Assembly (NCBI RefSeq): GCF_016865235.1
Contig: NZ_CP064030.1
Location: 1,736,001 to 1,800,000 of the forward strand
Length of the DNA stretch: 64,000 bases
Direction of reading: 5' to 3'
From: Dyella caseinilytica
GTDB taxonomy: Bacteria > Pseudomonadota > Gammaproteobacteria > Xanthomonadales > Rhodanobacteraceae
Shown in pieces: positions 9,974 to 19,786 of this stretch (its first letter is position 1; every line of letters begins with the position of its first letter). The position numbers and the translations under genes were made by a program. The notes beneath the pieces are model-generated. The model saw only the letters and a list, made by a program, of their open reading frames with translations. It did no database searches and was not told the origin of the DNA.

Positions 9974-10303
9974 TGCTATAATCCTTAACGTTTTGCGGGC
10001 GACTTGTTCGGTGATTTCGCTGGATCGGCGGTGCGGGTTGCACCCGTGTCCCGGAAGTCCGCAAGGATGGGGAAGTCGCGGGGGCTATTCAAGGTATCAG
10101 CTGGCTGAGGGTGCTGTTCATCTACGAACCGCCAACATCCGGGCTGACCGGCACGAACCGCAAAAGCGCTCCGTCTCGCTTCGGCCAGGTTTTGGGGCGT
10201 CCGCAAAATATCCCTTTCTGTCGATCGCGTGGCCGTTGCGGCTTGCGCTTTCGTGACTCGCCCCCAACCACCCGGCCCTTGTTACACTGCGTCGCGCAAT
10301 CCT
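9974..10303. other. Divergent intergenic region between trxB and ftsK
   Basis: 330 bp without a supportable gene. It must hold the promoters for trxB (leftward) and ftsK (rightward). Short open frames here are shadows or upstream extensions of ftsK. I see no strong palindrome or consensus regulator site. Confidence 0.6.
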
Positions 10304-12667
10304 ATGCCAAATACTGAAACTGCAAGGAAAAAGACCCCGGTGGCGCGTAGCGCGAACGCAAAAAAAGAGAAAGACAAGCCGGGCATGAGCGAAGAGCTCA
10401 AGCGCCGCCTGCGCGAGGCCGGCGCATTGCTGCTGTTGCCGCTGGCGCTCTATCTGCTGGTGTGCCTGCTCAGTTACGACGGCACCGATCCCAGCTGGTC
10501 GCACGCCGACACCGGCTCGCACGTGAACAACCTGGGTGGCACGGTTGGGGCCTATATCGCCGATTTGCTGCGCTATCTGTTCGGTGGGGTGGCGTATTTC
10601 TTCCCCTTGCTGCTGCTGTTCCTGGGGGTGCAGGTGCTGCGCAACCACGGCGCGCGTAGCGTGCAGCCGTGGGAACCCTCGCTGCGGCTGATTGGTTCGG
10701 TGTTCTTCTTTATCACCTTGCCGGGGTTGTTCTGGATCAATTTTCCGGACAGCACCATGGGGCCGGAAGGTGCGGGCGGGGTGATCGGCCATGCGGTGGG
10801 CCACGGTCTGCTGCGCGCCTTCGGCGACAAGGGCGCGCCGTTGCTGCTGCTAGCCCTGTTCCTGATCGCGGTGACGCTGGCGACCGGCCTCTCGTGGTTC
10901 AAGGTGATGGACCTGACCGGGCAGGGCGTCGTGAGGCTGTTCTCCTGGTTTGGCGGCAAACTACGTGAAGCGCCGGAAGTGATCGCCGCGCACCAGGCGC
11001 GCGCTGAGCGCGAAGTGGTCAAGAAAGTCGAGGCGATCAAGCAAGCCAAGCGCGAGCCGGTGCGCATCGAAGCCCCGGCTGCGCCGGTGGTGAAGAGTGA
11101 GCGCGCCAAGGTGGAAACGCAGATTCCACTGTTCGTCGGCGCCGCGCAGCCGGGCGAACTGCCACCGCTTTCGCTGCTGGATGAAGCGCCGGAGCAGGGG
11201 CCGGGCTATTCGGAAGAAACACTGGAAGTGCTGTCACGCCAGGTCGAGCTGAAGCTGAAAGACTTCAAGATCGATGCCAAAGTAGTCGGCGTCTATCCCG
11301 GTCCCGTGATCACCCGCTTCGAGCTGGAACCTGCTGCCGGTGTGCGCGGCAGCCAGGTGTCGAGTCTGGACAAGGACATTGCACGTGGCCTTTCTGTGGT
11401 CAGCGTGCGCGTGGTCGACGTGATCCCGGGCAAGAACGTGATCGGCCTGGAAATCCCCAACGCCAAGAAGCAGATCGTGTACCTGTCGGAAATCCTGCGC
11501 TCCGACAAATACGATCAACAGAAATCGCCGTTGGCTCTGGCGTTGGGCAAGGACATTGCTGGTCGCCCGGCCGTGGCCGATCTGGCGAAGATGCCGCACT
11601 TGCTGGTGGCAGGTACCACCGGTTCGGGTAAATCGGTGGCCGTGAACGCGATGGTGCTTAGCCTGCTGTACAAGGCCAGCGCCAAAGACGTGCGCATGAT
11701 CATGATCGACCCGAAGATGCTGGAGCTTTCGGTCTACGAAGGCATTCCGCACCTGCTCGCTCCGGTCGTCACCGACATGAAGGAAGCCGCCAACGCCTTG
11801 CGCTGGTGCGTGGCCGAAATGGAGCGCCGCTACAAGCTGATGGCTGCGGTGGGCGTGCGCAACCTGGCCGGCTTCAACAAGAAGGTGAAGGACGCCGAGA
11901 ACGCCGGTCAGCCGCTGCTGGATCCGCTGTTCCGGCCGAATCCGGAAATGCCCAATCTGGCCGCCGAGCCGCTGGAACCGCTGCCTTACATCGTCGTGAT
12001 CATCGACGAATTCGCCGACATGATGATGATCGTCGGCAAGAAGGTGGAAGAGCTGATCGCCCGCCTCGCCCAGAAGGCGCGTGCGGCAGGCGTGCATCTG
12101 GTGCTCGCCACGCAGCGTCCGTCGGTGGACGTGATCACCGGCCTGATCAAGGCCAACATCCCCACGCGCATCGCCTTCCAGGTATCCAGCAAGATCGACT
12201 CGCGCACGATTCTCGACCAGTCCGGCGCGGAAACCCTGCTGGGCCACGGCGACATGCTGTACTTGCCGCCGGGCACGGCCACGCCTGAGCGCGTGCACGG
12301 TGCTTTCGTGGATGACCATGAAGTGCATAACGTGGTCGCCTGGCTCAAGGCGCAGGGTGCACCGCAGTACATCGAAGGTGTGCTGGAAGAAGTGCAGGCG
12401 ACCAGCGACGGCAAATTCATCAACGACTCCGGCCTGCCGCAGGATGGCGAAGAAGGTGGCGATGTCGAAGCGCAGCTGTACGACAAGGCCGTGCGCATCG
12501 TCACCGAAACCCGACGTGCGTCGATCTCCGGCGTGCAACGGCACCTGCGCATCGGCTACAACCGCGCCGCGCGCCTGATCGAGCAGATGGAACAGGACGG
12601 TGTGGTCAGTGCGCCCCAGCACAACGGCAACCGCGAGGTGCTGGCGCCTCCACCGCCGAAGCACTGA
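10304..12667 (+). CDS. ftsK: DNA translocase FtsK
   Basis: I start at ATG 10304 (MPNTETARKK), which gives 787 residues; an in-frame ATG at 10229 would add 25 residues that look non-coding. The N-terminal part has about four hydrophobic helices. A charged linker leads to the RecA-like motor with Walker A GTTGSGKS (about 436-443) and Walker B IIDEFAD (about 567). A C-terminal gamma winged helix (RRASISGVQRHLRIGYNRAARLI) would read KOPS-type sites. FtsK sits at the division septum, moves chromosome dimers and activates XerCD at dif. The linker is short compared with E. coli FtsK, as in many relatives. lolA follows. Confidence 0.97.
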   Translation: MPNTETARKKTPVARSANAKKEKDKPGMSEELKRRLREAGALLLLPLALYLLVCLLSYDGTDPSWSHADTGSHVNNLGGTVGAYIADLLRYLFGGVAYFFPLLLLFLGVQVLRNHGARSVQPWEPSLRLIGSVFFFITLPGLFWINFPDSTMGPEGAGGVIGHAVGHGLLRAFGDKGAPLLLLALFLIAVTLATGLSWFKVMDLTGQGVVRLFSWFGGKLREAPEVIAAHQARAEREVVKKVEAIKQAKREPVRIEAPAAPVVKSERAKVETQIPLFVGAAQPGELPPLSLLDEAPEQGPGYSEETLEVLSRQVELKLKDFKIDAKVVGVYPGPVITRFELEPAAGVRGSQVSSLDKDIARGLSVVSVRVVDVIPGKNVIGLEIPNAKKQIVYLSEILRSDKYDQQKSPLALALGKDIAGRPAVADLAKMPHLLVAGTTGSGKSVAVNAMVLSLLYKASAKDVRMIMIDPKMLELSVYEGIPHLLAPVVTDMKEAANALRWCVAEMERRYKLMAAVGVRNLAGFNKKVKDAENAGQPLLDPLFRPNPEMPNLAAEPLEPLPYIVVIIDEFADMMMIVGKKVEELIARLAQKARAAGVHLVLATQRPSVDVITGLIKANIPTRIAFQVSSKIDSRTILDQSGAETLLGHGDMLYLPPGTATPERVHGAFVDDHEVHNVVAWLKAQGAPQYIEGVLEEVQATSDGKFINDSGLPQDGEEGGDVEAQLYDKAVRIVTETRRASISGVQRHLRIGYNRAARLIEQMEQDGVVSAPQHNGNREVLAPPPPKH

Positions 12668-12672
12668 TACAA

Positions 12673-12699
12673 AGCCCCTTTCCCTGCGGGAAAGGGGCT
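12673..12699 (+). terminator. Strong hairpin after ftsK
   Basis: A perfect 12-bp stem with a TGC loop begins 6 nt after the ftsK stop. There is no T-run behind it, so it may be a transcript-end stabiliser or attenuating structure rather than a classic intrinsic terminator. Confidence 0.6.
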
Positions 12700-12796
12700 G
12701 GCGTGAGGGATTCACTAAGGAAAGTGTTCATCACACCCGCCATTAAGCCTCTTCGCAGCACACTTGGTGCATGCGCACCATCAGGAACAGGAATTC

Positions 12797-13459
12797 ATGA
12801 AACGCTTCCGCTTCGCCGCACTCGCAGGCTTGTTTGCGTTATCCCTAACCCTATCGGCCCAAGCCGCCACCGGCCCGGCGCGCGCCCGGCTGGATGCTTT
12901 TGCGCAGGGCCTGCACGCGCTCTCGGGCAATTTCACCCAGACGCTCACGGATCCCACCGGCAAGGTGCAGACCAGCAGCGGCACCCTGGTGCTGGAAGCG
13001 CCGCGCCAGTTTCGCTGGGATACGCTCACGCCGAACAAGCAGACCATCGTTGCCGACGGTAGCCGCGTGTGGCTGTACGACCCGGATCTGGAGCAGGTTC
13101 AGGTGCGTAAGCAGGATGCCGAAGAGGCGCATAGTCCGCTGACGGTGCTCACCGACCTCAAGCAGCTGGACAAGGATTTCACCGTTTCGGAGCAGGGCGC
13201 TCACGACGGCTTGAACTGGCTACGCCTGACGTCCACCGGTTCGGATGCGCAATTTAGTTACGTTGATCTGGGCTTCGACGCCAACGGTTTGGCACGGATG
13301 CAGTTCAAGGATCAGCTTGGCGCGGTTTCCGACATCCGCTTCTCGAACTGGCAGCGCAATCCGACGATCCCACCGCAGGATTTTAATTTCACGCCACCCA
13401 AGGGTGCGGATGTGATTGGCGATTTGCCGGAACTGACGACGCAGCCGATCAAGAACTGA
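12797..13459 (+). CDS. lolA: Outer-membrane lipoprotein carrier protein LolA
   Basis: The start is ATG 12797 (MKRFRFAALAG), with AGGAA upstream, giving 220 residues. A signal peptide ends near AQAATG. The mature protein begins with the LolA pattern RLDAFAQGLHALSGNFTQTLTDPTG and keeps WDTLTPNKQTIVADG and VWLYDPDLEQVQV. LolA carries lipoproteins across the periplasm from LolCDE to LolB. Its place between ftsK and rarA is conserved in gammaproteobacteria. Confidence 0.95.
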   Translation: MKRFRFAALAGLFALSLTLSAQAATGPARARLDAFAQGLHALSGNFTQTLTDPTGKVQTSSGTLVLEAPRQFRWDTLTPNKQTIVADGSRVWLYDPDLEQVQVRKQDAEEAHSPLTVLTDLKQLDKDFTVSEQGAHDGLNWLRLTSTGSDAQFSYVDLGFDANGLARMQFKDQLGAVSDIRFSNWQRNPTIPPQDFNFTPPKGADVIGDLPELTTQPIKN

Positions 13460-13511
13460 GCTGTTGGTTAAAGCAGCCTGTGAATCGGCTAGAAAATCTG
13501 AATCTTGCCCT

Positions 13512-13585
13512 ACCGTCATTCCGGCGAAGACCGGAATCCATGGCGAGTGCGAAGCATGGATTCCGGCCTTCGCCGGAATGACGGC
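13512..13585. repeat. REP-like intergenic palindrome
   Basis: Two arms of about 30 bp (13512-13542 and 13555-13585) are inverted complements with about one mismatch. Both carry the motif GTCATTCCGGCGAAG, a sequence common in proteobacterial REP/BIME-type intergenic repeats. The element lies between lolA and the convergent acid phosphatase gene and could end transcription from both sides. Confidence 0.75.
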
Positions 13586-13647
13586 GTGGCAAGATTAGAC
13601 TCAACGTAAATCGATTGATGCGTAGCTAAACAAAGACAACGCAAAGA

Positions 13648-14388
13648 TCAGTGATCATCATCGTCATGATCCAGTCCCACCGCTCGCGGCGGATTAGCCG
13701 GCAGCCCCAGTGCATGACGTAGTTCCAACCGCGCCGCTTCGTAATCCTGCCGCCAAGTCGGATCTTGCATGATCTGGGTCGCAATCACCGTACCGGCCAG
13801 ATGTCCCGCTTCCACATCACTGGGAAAGTGTGCGCCCATCACGATGCGGTGCTGGGCGTAGACGTCGGCCCGGGCAAAAATCGCTGCACGCTTCTCCGGT
13901 AGCATGTTCGCAAGCAGAACCGCCGTGCTGTAACCGAAGGTGGCGTGGCCGCTCGGATAGCTCCAGTCGTTGTCCTTTTCTTTCGCCAGCGGATGTACCT
14001 CGCTGGATACGGCTGCAGGTCGCTGGCGCTTCCAGTAATCCTTGACGTCTTTGACGGCATCTTTGTCGAAATTGAGCACGCGACTAAAGAACGCGGACGT
14101 TTTCGGCAACGCTTTCGGTTGAAGCCCGGATCCCAAAGCATCGGCAAAGCGGAACACCGAGCGTTCGGTGTCCGCCTTGGCGGCATCCATGTCTGCCTGC
14201 GTACGGCTTTGCTGCGTGGCCAGCACGACTTGCAGATCGTGCTGGGCCGCAGTCGAACCTGCTGCCGGCGGAGGCGGCAGCAGGTTCGACAGTTCGACTT
14301 TGTCGATACAGGTGGTACCGCCATCGTCGTCGGCCAGTGAGGGCTGGCCGATCAGAAGCAGCGTCAACAGTAGTGCATAACGTTTCAT
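13648..14388 (-). CDS. Class A-type acid phosphatase (PAP2 superfamily), secreted
   Basis: 246 residues. A signal peptide (MKRYALLLTLLLIGQPSLA) leads to a PAP2 domain with all three phosphatase motifs: K-x6-RP (Lys116 to Pro124), PSGH (145-148) and a variant of SRxxxxxH (HRIVMGAHFPSD, 180-191, where the usual Ser is His). The family hydrolyses phosphomonoesters in the periplasm. The tail ends in an Asp/His run (DHDDDDH) that could bind metal. Its start codon overlaps the stop of the upstream TonB receptor by one base (TGATG), so the two are translationally coupled. This suggests a joint nutrient-scavenging role. Confidence 0.88.
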   Translation of the reverse strand: MKRYALLLTLLLIGQPSLADDDGGTTCIDKVELSNLLPPPPAAGSTAAQHDLQVVLATQQSRTQADMDAAKADTERSVFRFADALGSGLQPKALPKTSAFFSRVLNFDKDAVKDVKDYWKRQRPAAVSSEVHPLAKEKDNDWSYPSGHATFGYSTAVLLANMLPEKRAAIFARADVYAQHRIVMGAHFPSDVEAGHLAGTVIATQIMQDPTWRQDYEAARLELRHALGLPANPPRAVGLDHDDDDH

Positions 14389-16664
14389 CAGAACAAATCC
14401 GCCGAAACGGTGAAGTTGAAGTTGCGGGCGGGAATGGTCCAGAACAGCGGCGTGCTGTCGGCGACAGTGGTGCCTTCCAGCGCGTTGATGTGAGTATTGT
14501 TGAACAGATTGTTGATCTGGAAGCCGATCTTGAAGTCCTTCACGTCGCTGATGTGCGGATCGAACTTATAGCTGGCGGTGAAGTTGGTTATCGCATAACC
14601 GCCGATCGGCGTGTCGTCGTTCGTATTGGCGGTGTAATAGGTCTTGCCGACGAACTTGTCGATCAACGAGGCATACACCGAGCCGTTGCTGTAGATCATA
14701 CCCAGCGCGGCGGTCTTGTCCGGTGTGTTCGGGTTCCAGGTGTTGCTTTCGGTCTGGATCGCGCGGTTGAGCGAGCCGTTGGCATAGACACTGAAGCCGC
14801 CGCCAAGCATGTAGGTGCCTTCGAGCTCGACACCTTTGTAATGTACGCCACCACCGTTGTAGAAGTAGGTGATGTTGCCGACCTTCTGGCTCTGGATGAA
14901 GTTGTTGAAGTCGATCTTGTAGACATCGCCCGAGAGCGTCAGACGATCGTTGGTCCAGGTGGTGCCGAGCTGCCAGTTCGTGGTCTTTTCCGGCTGGAGT
15001 GCGCTATCGGAAAGCGACGGATCGGTGGTGTAAAACAGATTGAGGTTGGGCGCCAGGAAGCCCTTCGCCCACTGTGCATACGCGGTCCAGTCGGAGGTGA
15101 ACGCGTAGTGGAAGGCGGCCGAAGGCAGCGTGGCGTTCCATTCCTTCGAATAGTCCTGTGGTAGACCGGTCTTCTGGTTGTATTCGGCATCGAGGTCGCG
15201 CAGGAAGTCCTCATACTTCACGCCGCCCACCAGGTAGGCCTGGTCGGTGATGTTCCACTGGTATTCCACGAACGGCTGGATGGTGCGCAGCGAGTCGGTC
15301 ATGTAGCGGTCGACCGGACTGTCACTGCCCTTGGTCGGCGCGCCCGTCGTGTTGATGGCCGGCAGATCCACCGTGTCGTCGAAGTCATATTCCCAGCGCA
15401 GGTTGTCCTGGTGGTCGAACCATAGGCCAGTGCGGATTTCGCCTGGGCCCAGTTCCTTGCTCAGGCGGAAGATGTCGCCCCATGAGCGATACCAGTTGCG
15501 CATGTGCTGGCCGGGTACGTCGTCCGGGTCCTGGCAATCGTCGCCTTTCTTATTGCAGAACGTGCCGTTCGGCGTTTCACCGTTCGGGTCCAGGCCGTTG
15601 AAGCCGAAATGGTTGTAGGCGTAGGTGTAGGCCTTGTTGTCGATCGTCCAGCCATCAAACTCGGAGTGCAGACCGACATAGCCCATGTAAGTGCTGATCT
15701 GGTCATTGTTGTAGCGGTAGTAGGACTGGCTGTCCGGGTTGTTGTTCAGCGCATAGTTCGGGCCGTATTCGGCGATCTGCGCCTTGGTGGCACCCAGCGG
15801 CACATACTGGTTGATCTTGTTCCACATGCCGCCGAAGGTCAGCGTGGTGTTATTGCCCAGCGGCTGTACCACCTTCGCGAAGACATTCTGACGACGCTGG
15901 CCGGCGTAGGTGAGGTAGCCGTCGGAGGTGCTGTTCTGCACGTTGACCACGGCATTCGTGCCGCTGTTGTTGAGCTTGCCGGTGTCGATGGTGGCGCCTT
16001 CGATAGCGGTCTCCCAGCTGCCGAGGCTGATGTACGGATGGATATTGAAATCATTGGTCGGAACGAGCGATTCCACCGACACGGTGCCGCCGAAGGTGGC
16101 ATCGCCCAGCGTGCTGGCTGTGCCTGGGCCGCGATCGACCGTCACGCTGCTGGTTTCTTGATTGGTGAAGTACGAGGTGGAGTGATGCGTAAAGTCGTTC
16201 GAGTCGCCCCACGGAATACCGTCGAAAGTGACGTTGTACTGGCCGTCCTGGAAGCCGCGGATGGAAGCCACGGACGTTTCCATCAAGCCCGAGCCGTTGG
16301 GCGCGATGGTGTATACGCTCGGGGAGATGGCCATGGCGTCCGTGTAGTCGCCAGTGGGCGCAATGTTTTCCTGGATGTAGGTGCTGCCGATGATCGACTG
16401 CGGCTCCGTCGCGATGGTGGAGCCCTGCGTCGGCGCAATGGCGCTTACCGCTGAATTAGCGTTTACCTGCAGTCCGGCAAGGGTCTTGGCCTTATTCGAC
16501 GAGGCGCTGTTATCCGTATTGTCGGTTGCGCTGGGACCGCTGGTGGCAGCATTCGAATTATTGGCGGCATCCTGAGCCGAAACCGGGCTGGCAATAGCCA
16601 ATGCAAGGCAAAGAGCGAGGTAAACCGACGAACGGCGGTGCAGCGCAAGTGTCGATGGCGTCAT
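14388..16664 (-). CDS. TonB-dependent outer membrane receptor
   Basis: I choose ATG 16664 (MTPSTLALHRRSS), giving 758 residues; an upstream frame extension to 16727 lacks support. A signal peptide ends at SPVSAQ, followed by a Ser/Asn-rich stretch and a plug domain (about 85-215) with SIRGFQDGQYNVTFDGIPWGD and VDRGPGTASTLGDATFGG. The rest is beta-barrel, ending in an aromatic residue (SADLF). Such receptors import scarce ligands across the outer membrane using TonB energy. Its 1-base overlap with the acid phosphatase hints at an organophosphate-type substrate, but this is inference. A segment with CNKKGDDC may form a disulfide loop. Confidence 0.9.
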   Translation of the reverse strand: MTPSTLALHRRSSVYLALCLALAIASPVSAQDAANNSNAATSGPSATDNTDNSASSNKAKTLAGLQVNANSAVSAIAPTQGSTIATEPQSIIGSTYIQENIAPTGDYTDAMAISPSVYTIAPNGSGLMETSVASIRGFQDGQYNVTFDGIPWGDSNDFTHHSTSYFTNQETSSVTVDRGPGTASTLGDATFGGTVSVESLVPTNDFNIHPYISLGSWETAIEGATIDTGKLNNSGTNAVVNVQNSTSDGYLTYAGQRRQNVFAKVVQPLGNNTTLTFGGMWNKINQYVPLGATKAQIAEYGPNYALNNNPDSQSYYRYNNDQISTYMGYVGLHSEFDGWTIDNKAYTYAYNHFGFNGLDPNGETPNGTFCNKKGDDCQDPDDVPGQHMRNWYRSWGDIFRLSKELGPGEIRTGLWFDHQDNLRWEYDFDDTVDLPAINTTGAPTKGSDSPVDRYMTDSLRTIQPFVEYQWNITDQAYLVGGVKYEDFLRDLDAEYNQKTGLPQDYSKEWNATLPSAAFHYAFTSDWTAYAQWAKGFLAPNLNLFYTTDPSLSDSALQPEKTTNWQLGTTWTNDRLTLSGDVYKIDFNNFIQSQKVGNITYFYNGGGVHYKGVELEGTYMLGGGFSVYANGSLNRAIQTESNTWNPNTPDKTAALGMIYSNGSVYASLIDKFVGKTYYTANTNDDTPIGGYAITNFTASYKFDPHISDVKDFKIGFQINNLFNNTHINALEGTTVADSTPLFWTIPARNFNFTVSADLF

Positions 16665-16992
16665 TGTTTTTTTCCGGTGCTTACGGGGTTGTAGAAAGCC
16701 CGACACCGTAGAGACGCTACATGACAATTACATAACAAATACATTAAATAGGCATTTTCTTTGCTGCGAAAGAAAATACGCTAAGCTTAATCTAAGATTT
16801 GAATGGTTTCTGTAATAAAGGGCATTTATTTTGATTATTTGTTGAGCAATTTAAGCTTGTTCTAAGAAATGGTCAATGAGTGTAATGAGTGATTATGGTA
16901 GATAATAATCACGGGTAATCGCGTTCCGCAAGATGGACGCTTCAACCGGCCCGTCTCATGGGCCGACATGCCGGATGTCCTATCATGCGGCC
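16665..16992. other. AT-rich intergenic region between the TonB receptor and rarA
   Basis: 328 bp, markedly richer in A and T than its surroundings at 16730-16920, with repeated TAAG/AAGCTT-like stretches. It should contain the promoter of the receptor-phosphatase pair (leftward) and of rarA (rightward). I cannot place a confident regulator site and see no gene. Confidence 0.55.
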
Positions 16993-18345
16993 ATGGATCG
17001 ACCGCACCACACCTCCGAGCTGTTCGCGACGGATTCCGAAGAGCTGAAGCCCCTGGCCGAGCGCATGCGTCCGCGTAGTCTTGATGAGATCGTCGGGCAG
17101 CAGCGCCTGCTTGCGCCGGGTAAGGCCCTCCGGCGTGCGCTGGAAACCGGGCGCGTGCATTCAATGGTGCTTTGGGGGCCACCAGGTTGTGGCAAGACCA
17201 CGCTGGCCCTGCTGGTGGCACGCTATGCAGACGCGGATTTTCGCGCCATCTCTGCGGTGCTTTCAGGGTTACCCGATGTACGCAAGGCGCTGGCCGAAGC
17301 TGAGGCCAATTTTGCCCAAGGCCGGCGCTCGGTGCTCTTTGTCGATGAAGTCCATCGCTTCAATAAGGCGCAGCAGGATGCCTTCCTGCCGCACATCGAG
17401 CGCGGCGTGATCATCTTTGTCGGCGCCACCACCGAAAACCCGTCTTTCGAACTCAATTCAGCATTGTTGTCGCGCTGCCGTGTGCATGTGCTGGATGCCG
17501 TGTCGCCGGACGATATTGCTGCCGCGTTGCGACGTTCGCTGGCTGATGACGAACACGGTCTTGGCGCGCTGAAGCTGGACGTTGCCGATGCCTCCTTGCA
17601 ACTGATCGCCCAGGCTGCCGATGGCGATGTACGCCGTGCGCTGACATTGCTGGAAATCGCGGCCGAACTGGCTGACGGTCAGACGATCGACAACACCACG
17701 CTTGAGCAAGTGCTGGCCGACCGCACGCGCCGTTTCGACAAGGGTGGTGAGCAGTTCTACGATCAGATCTCGGCGCTGCACAAATCCGTGCGCTCGTCCG
17801 ATCCTGATGCAGCGGTGTATTGGCTGGTGCGCATGCTGGATGGCGGTTGCGATCCGCTCTACCTCGCACGTCGCCTCACGCGCATGGCCGTCGAAGATGT
17901 CGGTCTGGCCGAACCGCGCGCGTGGCGCATGGCGTTGGATGCTTGGGACACCTACGAACGCCTCGGCAGTCCCGAAGGTGAATTGGGATTGGCGCAGTTG
18001 GTCATTTGGCTGGCTATCGCACCCAAGAGCAATGCCGCTTATATGGCTTATAACCAGGCGCGGGCAGTGGTCAGTGAAACCGGCACGCTCGAAGTGCCGA
18101 TGCATTTGCGTAATGCTCCGACCAAGCTGATGAAAGGTCTGGGTTACGGCAAGGGCTATCAATACGATCACGATGTCGAAGGTGGTATTGCGCTCGATCA
18201 GCAATGCTTGCCCGATGCGCTGATCGGCACCGAGTTCTATCAGCCGGTGGAGCGCGGGCTCGAGCTGAAGCTGCGTGAGAAGCTTTCAGGGTTGCGTGAG
18301 GCACGCGCGCAGGCGCGTAGCGGGGGAAAGGGGAAGGGCGGATGA
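16993..18345 (+). CDS. rarA: Replication-associated recombination protein A (AAA+ ATPase)
   Basis: The start is ATG 16993 (MDRPHHTSELF), giving 450 residues. It has the AAA+ Walker A GPPGCGKT (62-69), Walker B VLFVDEVHRFNKAQQD (about 115), the sensor region GATTENPSFELNSALLSRC, and the C-terminal RarA/WRNIP tetramerisation domain with YLARRLTRMAVEDVGLAEPRA and LRNAPTKLMK. RarA works at stalled replication forks with the clamp-loader and RecA systems. It lies between lolA and serS, as in related genomes. Confidence 0.95.
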   Translation: MDRPHHTSELFATDSEELKPLAERMRPRSLDEIVGQQRLLAPGKALRRALETGRVHSMVLWGPPGCGKTTLALLVARYADADFRAISAVLSGLPDVRKALAEAEANFAQGRRSVLFVDEVHRFNKAQQDAFLPHIERGVIIFVGATTENPSFELNSALLSRCRVHVLDAVSPDDIAAALRRSLADDEHGLGALKLDVADASLQLIAQAADGDVRRALTLLEIAAELADGQTIDNTTLEQVLADRTRRFDKGGEQFYDQISALHKSVRSSDPDAAVYWLVRMLDGGCDPLYLARRLTRMAVEDVGLAEPRAWRMALDAWDTYERLGSPEGELGLAQLVIWLAIAPKSNAAYMAYNQARAVVSETGTLEVPMHLRNAPTKLMKGLGYGKGYQYDHDVEGGIALDQQCLPDALIGTEFYQPVERGLELKLREKLSGLREARAQARSGGKGKGG

Positions 18346-18505
18346 TTTGAACGCCGTCCTGGCCCGGCCTTGGCCGAGCCAGTTCAGTAGCTGCTGGCAG
18401 GTGCCCTGGTGGCGTGCGTGGTGGCATGGGGTGGCTTGCCGCGTTGCGACAGCGTAGGTGCCGCAGCGATAATCCCCCATTCTTGCCCTGACACCGGATC
18501 CGAAC

Positions 18506-19786
18506 ATGCTGGACCCCTCATTGCTGCGTTCGCGCCTGGCCGAAACCGCTGCACGCCTCAAGGAAACCCGAGGCTTCGTGCTCGATGTGGCCTCGGTGGA
18601 GGCACTGGAAAGCCAGCGCAAGCAGTTGTCCACGGAAACCCAGGATCTGCAGAACCTGCGCAACACCCGTTCCAAGGCCATTGGCCAGGCCAAGGCTAAG
18701 GGCGAGGATGTGGCGTCGCTGATGGCCGAGGTCGCCGGCATCGGCGACAAGCTCAAGGCCAACGAGCTTGCCCTGGCTGAGGTACAGACCCAGCTGTCGG
18801 ACATTGCGTGGCTGATTCCGAATATCCCGCACGAGTCGGTGCCTATCGGCAAAGACGAAACCGATAACAAGGAAATCAGCCGCTGGGGTACGCCGCGCAG
18901 CTTCGACTTCGAGGTAAAGGACCACGTCGACCTCGGCGAACGGCACGGCTGGCTGGATGGCGAAGCTGGCGCGAAGCTCTCCGGTGCGCGTTTCACCGTG
19001 TTGCGTGGCCAGTTGGCGCATCTGCACCGTGCCCTTGGCCAGTTTATGCTCGACCTGCACACGCGCGAGCATGGTTATCTCGAATGCAACGTGCCAGTGC
19101 TGGTCAACAGCGATTCGATGTTCGGCACCACCCAACTGCCGAAGTTCGAGGAAGATCTGTTTGCGACACAGGTGGGCGATTCGCGCCGTTACCTGATTCC
19201 GACCGCCGAAGTCTCGCTTACCAATCTGGTGCGTGACAGCATCCAGGATGCTGATGCATTGCCGTTGCGCTTTACCGCGCACTCACTGTGCTTCCGCGCC
19301 GAAGCCGGCAGTTATGGCCGCGATGTGCGCGGCATGATTCGCCAGCATCAATTCGAAAAAGTGGAAATGGTGCAGGTGGCCCGGGCTGGCGAATCCTATG
19401 CGCAGCTTGAGGAAATGGTGGGGCACGCCGAAAAAGTGCTGCAAAAACTCAACCTGCCGTATCGCAAGCTGTTGCTGTGCACCGGCGACATGGGCTTCCA
19501 ATCCACCAAGACCTACGATCTGGAAGTGTGGCTGCCCAGCCAGAGCACCTATCGCGAAATCTCCAGTTGCTCCAATTGCGAAGACTTCCAGGCTCGCCGT
19601 CTGCAGGCCCGTGTGCGCAATCCGGAAACCAACAAACCCGAGCTGGTCCACACACTCAACGGTTCCGGTCTCGCTGTGGGCCGCACAATGATTGCGGTGA
19701 TGGAGAACTACCAGAACGCCGACGGTTCCATCACCCTTCCCGAAGCCCTTCGCCCCTACATGGGAGGCGTGGAGAAAATCGCATGA
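18506..19786 (+). CDS. serS: Serine-tRNA ligase
   Basis: 426 residues, normal length. The N-terminal coiled-coil arm (about 30-105) binds the long variable arm of tRNA-Ser. The class II core has motif 2 (FRAEAGSYGRDVRGMIRQHQFEKVEMVQ) and motif 3 (LNGSGLAVGRTMIAVMENYQ). It charges tRNA-Ser, and a tRNA-Ser gene lies about 430 bp downstream. It overlaps the following small membrane-protein gene by 4 nt (ATGA). Confidence 0.97.
   Translation: MLDPSLLRSRLAETAARLKETRGFVLDVASVEALESQRKQLSTETQDLQNLRNTRSKAIGQAKAKGEDVASLMAEVAGIGDKLKANELALAEVQTQLSDIAWLIPNIPHESVPIGKDETDNKEISRWGTPRSFDFEVKDHVDLGERHGWLDGEAGAKLSGARFTVLRGQLAHLHRALGQFMLDLHTREHGYLECNVPVLVNSDSMFGTTQLPKFEEDLFATQVGDSRRYLIPTAEVSLTNLVRDSIQDADALPLRFTAHSLCFRAEAGSYGRDVRGMIRQHQFEKVEMVQVARAGESYAQLEEMVGHAEKVLQKLNLPYRKLLLCTGDMGFQSTKTYDLEVWLPSQSTYREISSCSNCEDFQARRLQARVRNPETNKPELVHTLNGSGLAVGRTMIAVMENYQNADGSITLPEALRPYMGGVEKIA

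Noticed and set aside
11234..12715. 493-residue open frame on the minus strand across ftsK
   Set aside because: It is the antisense shadow of the conserved FtsK motor; high GC keeps the opposite strand open. Its His/Gln-rich composition is not protein-like.
14337..16454. Long plus-strand frames opposite the TonB receptor
   Set aside because: They mirror the receptor's third-position bias and show no family features.
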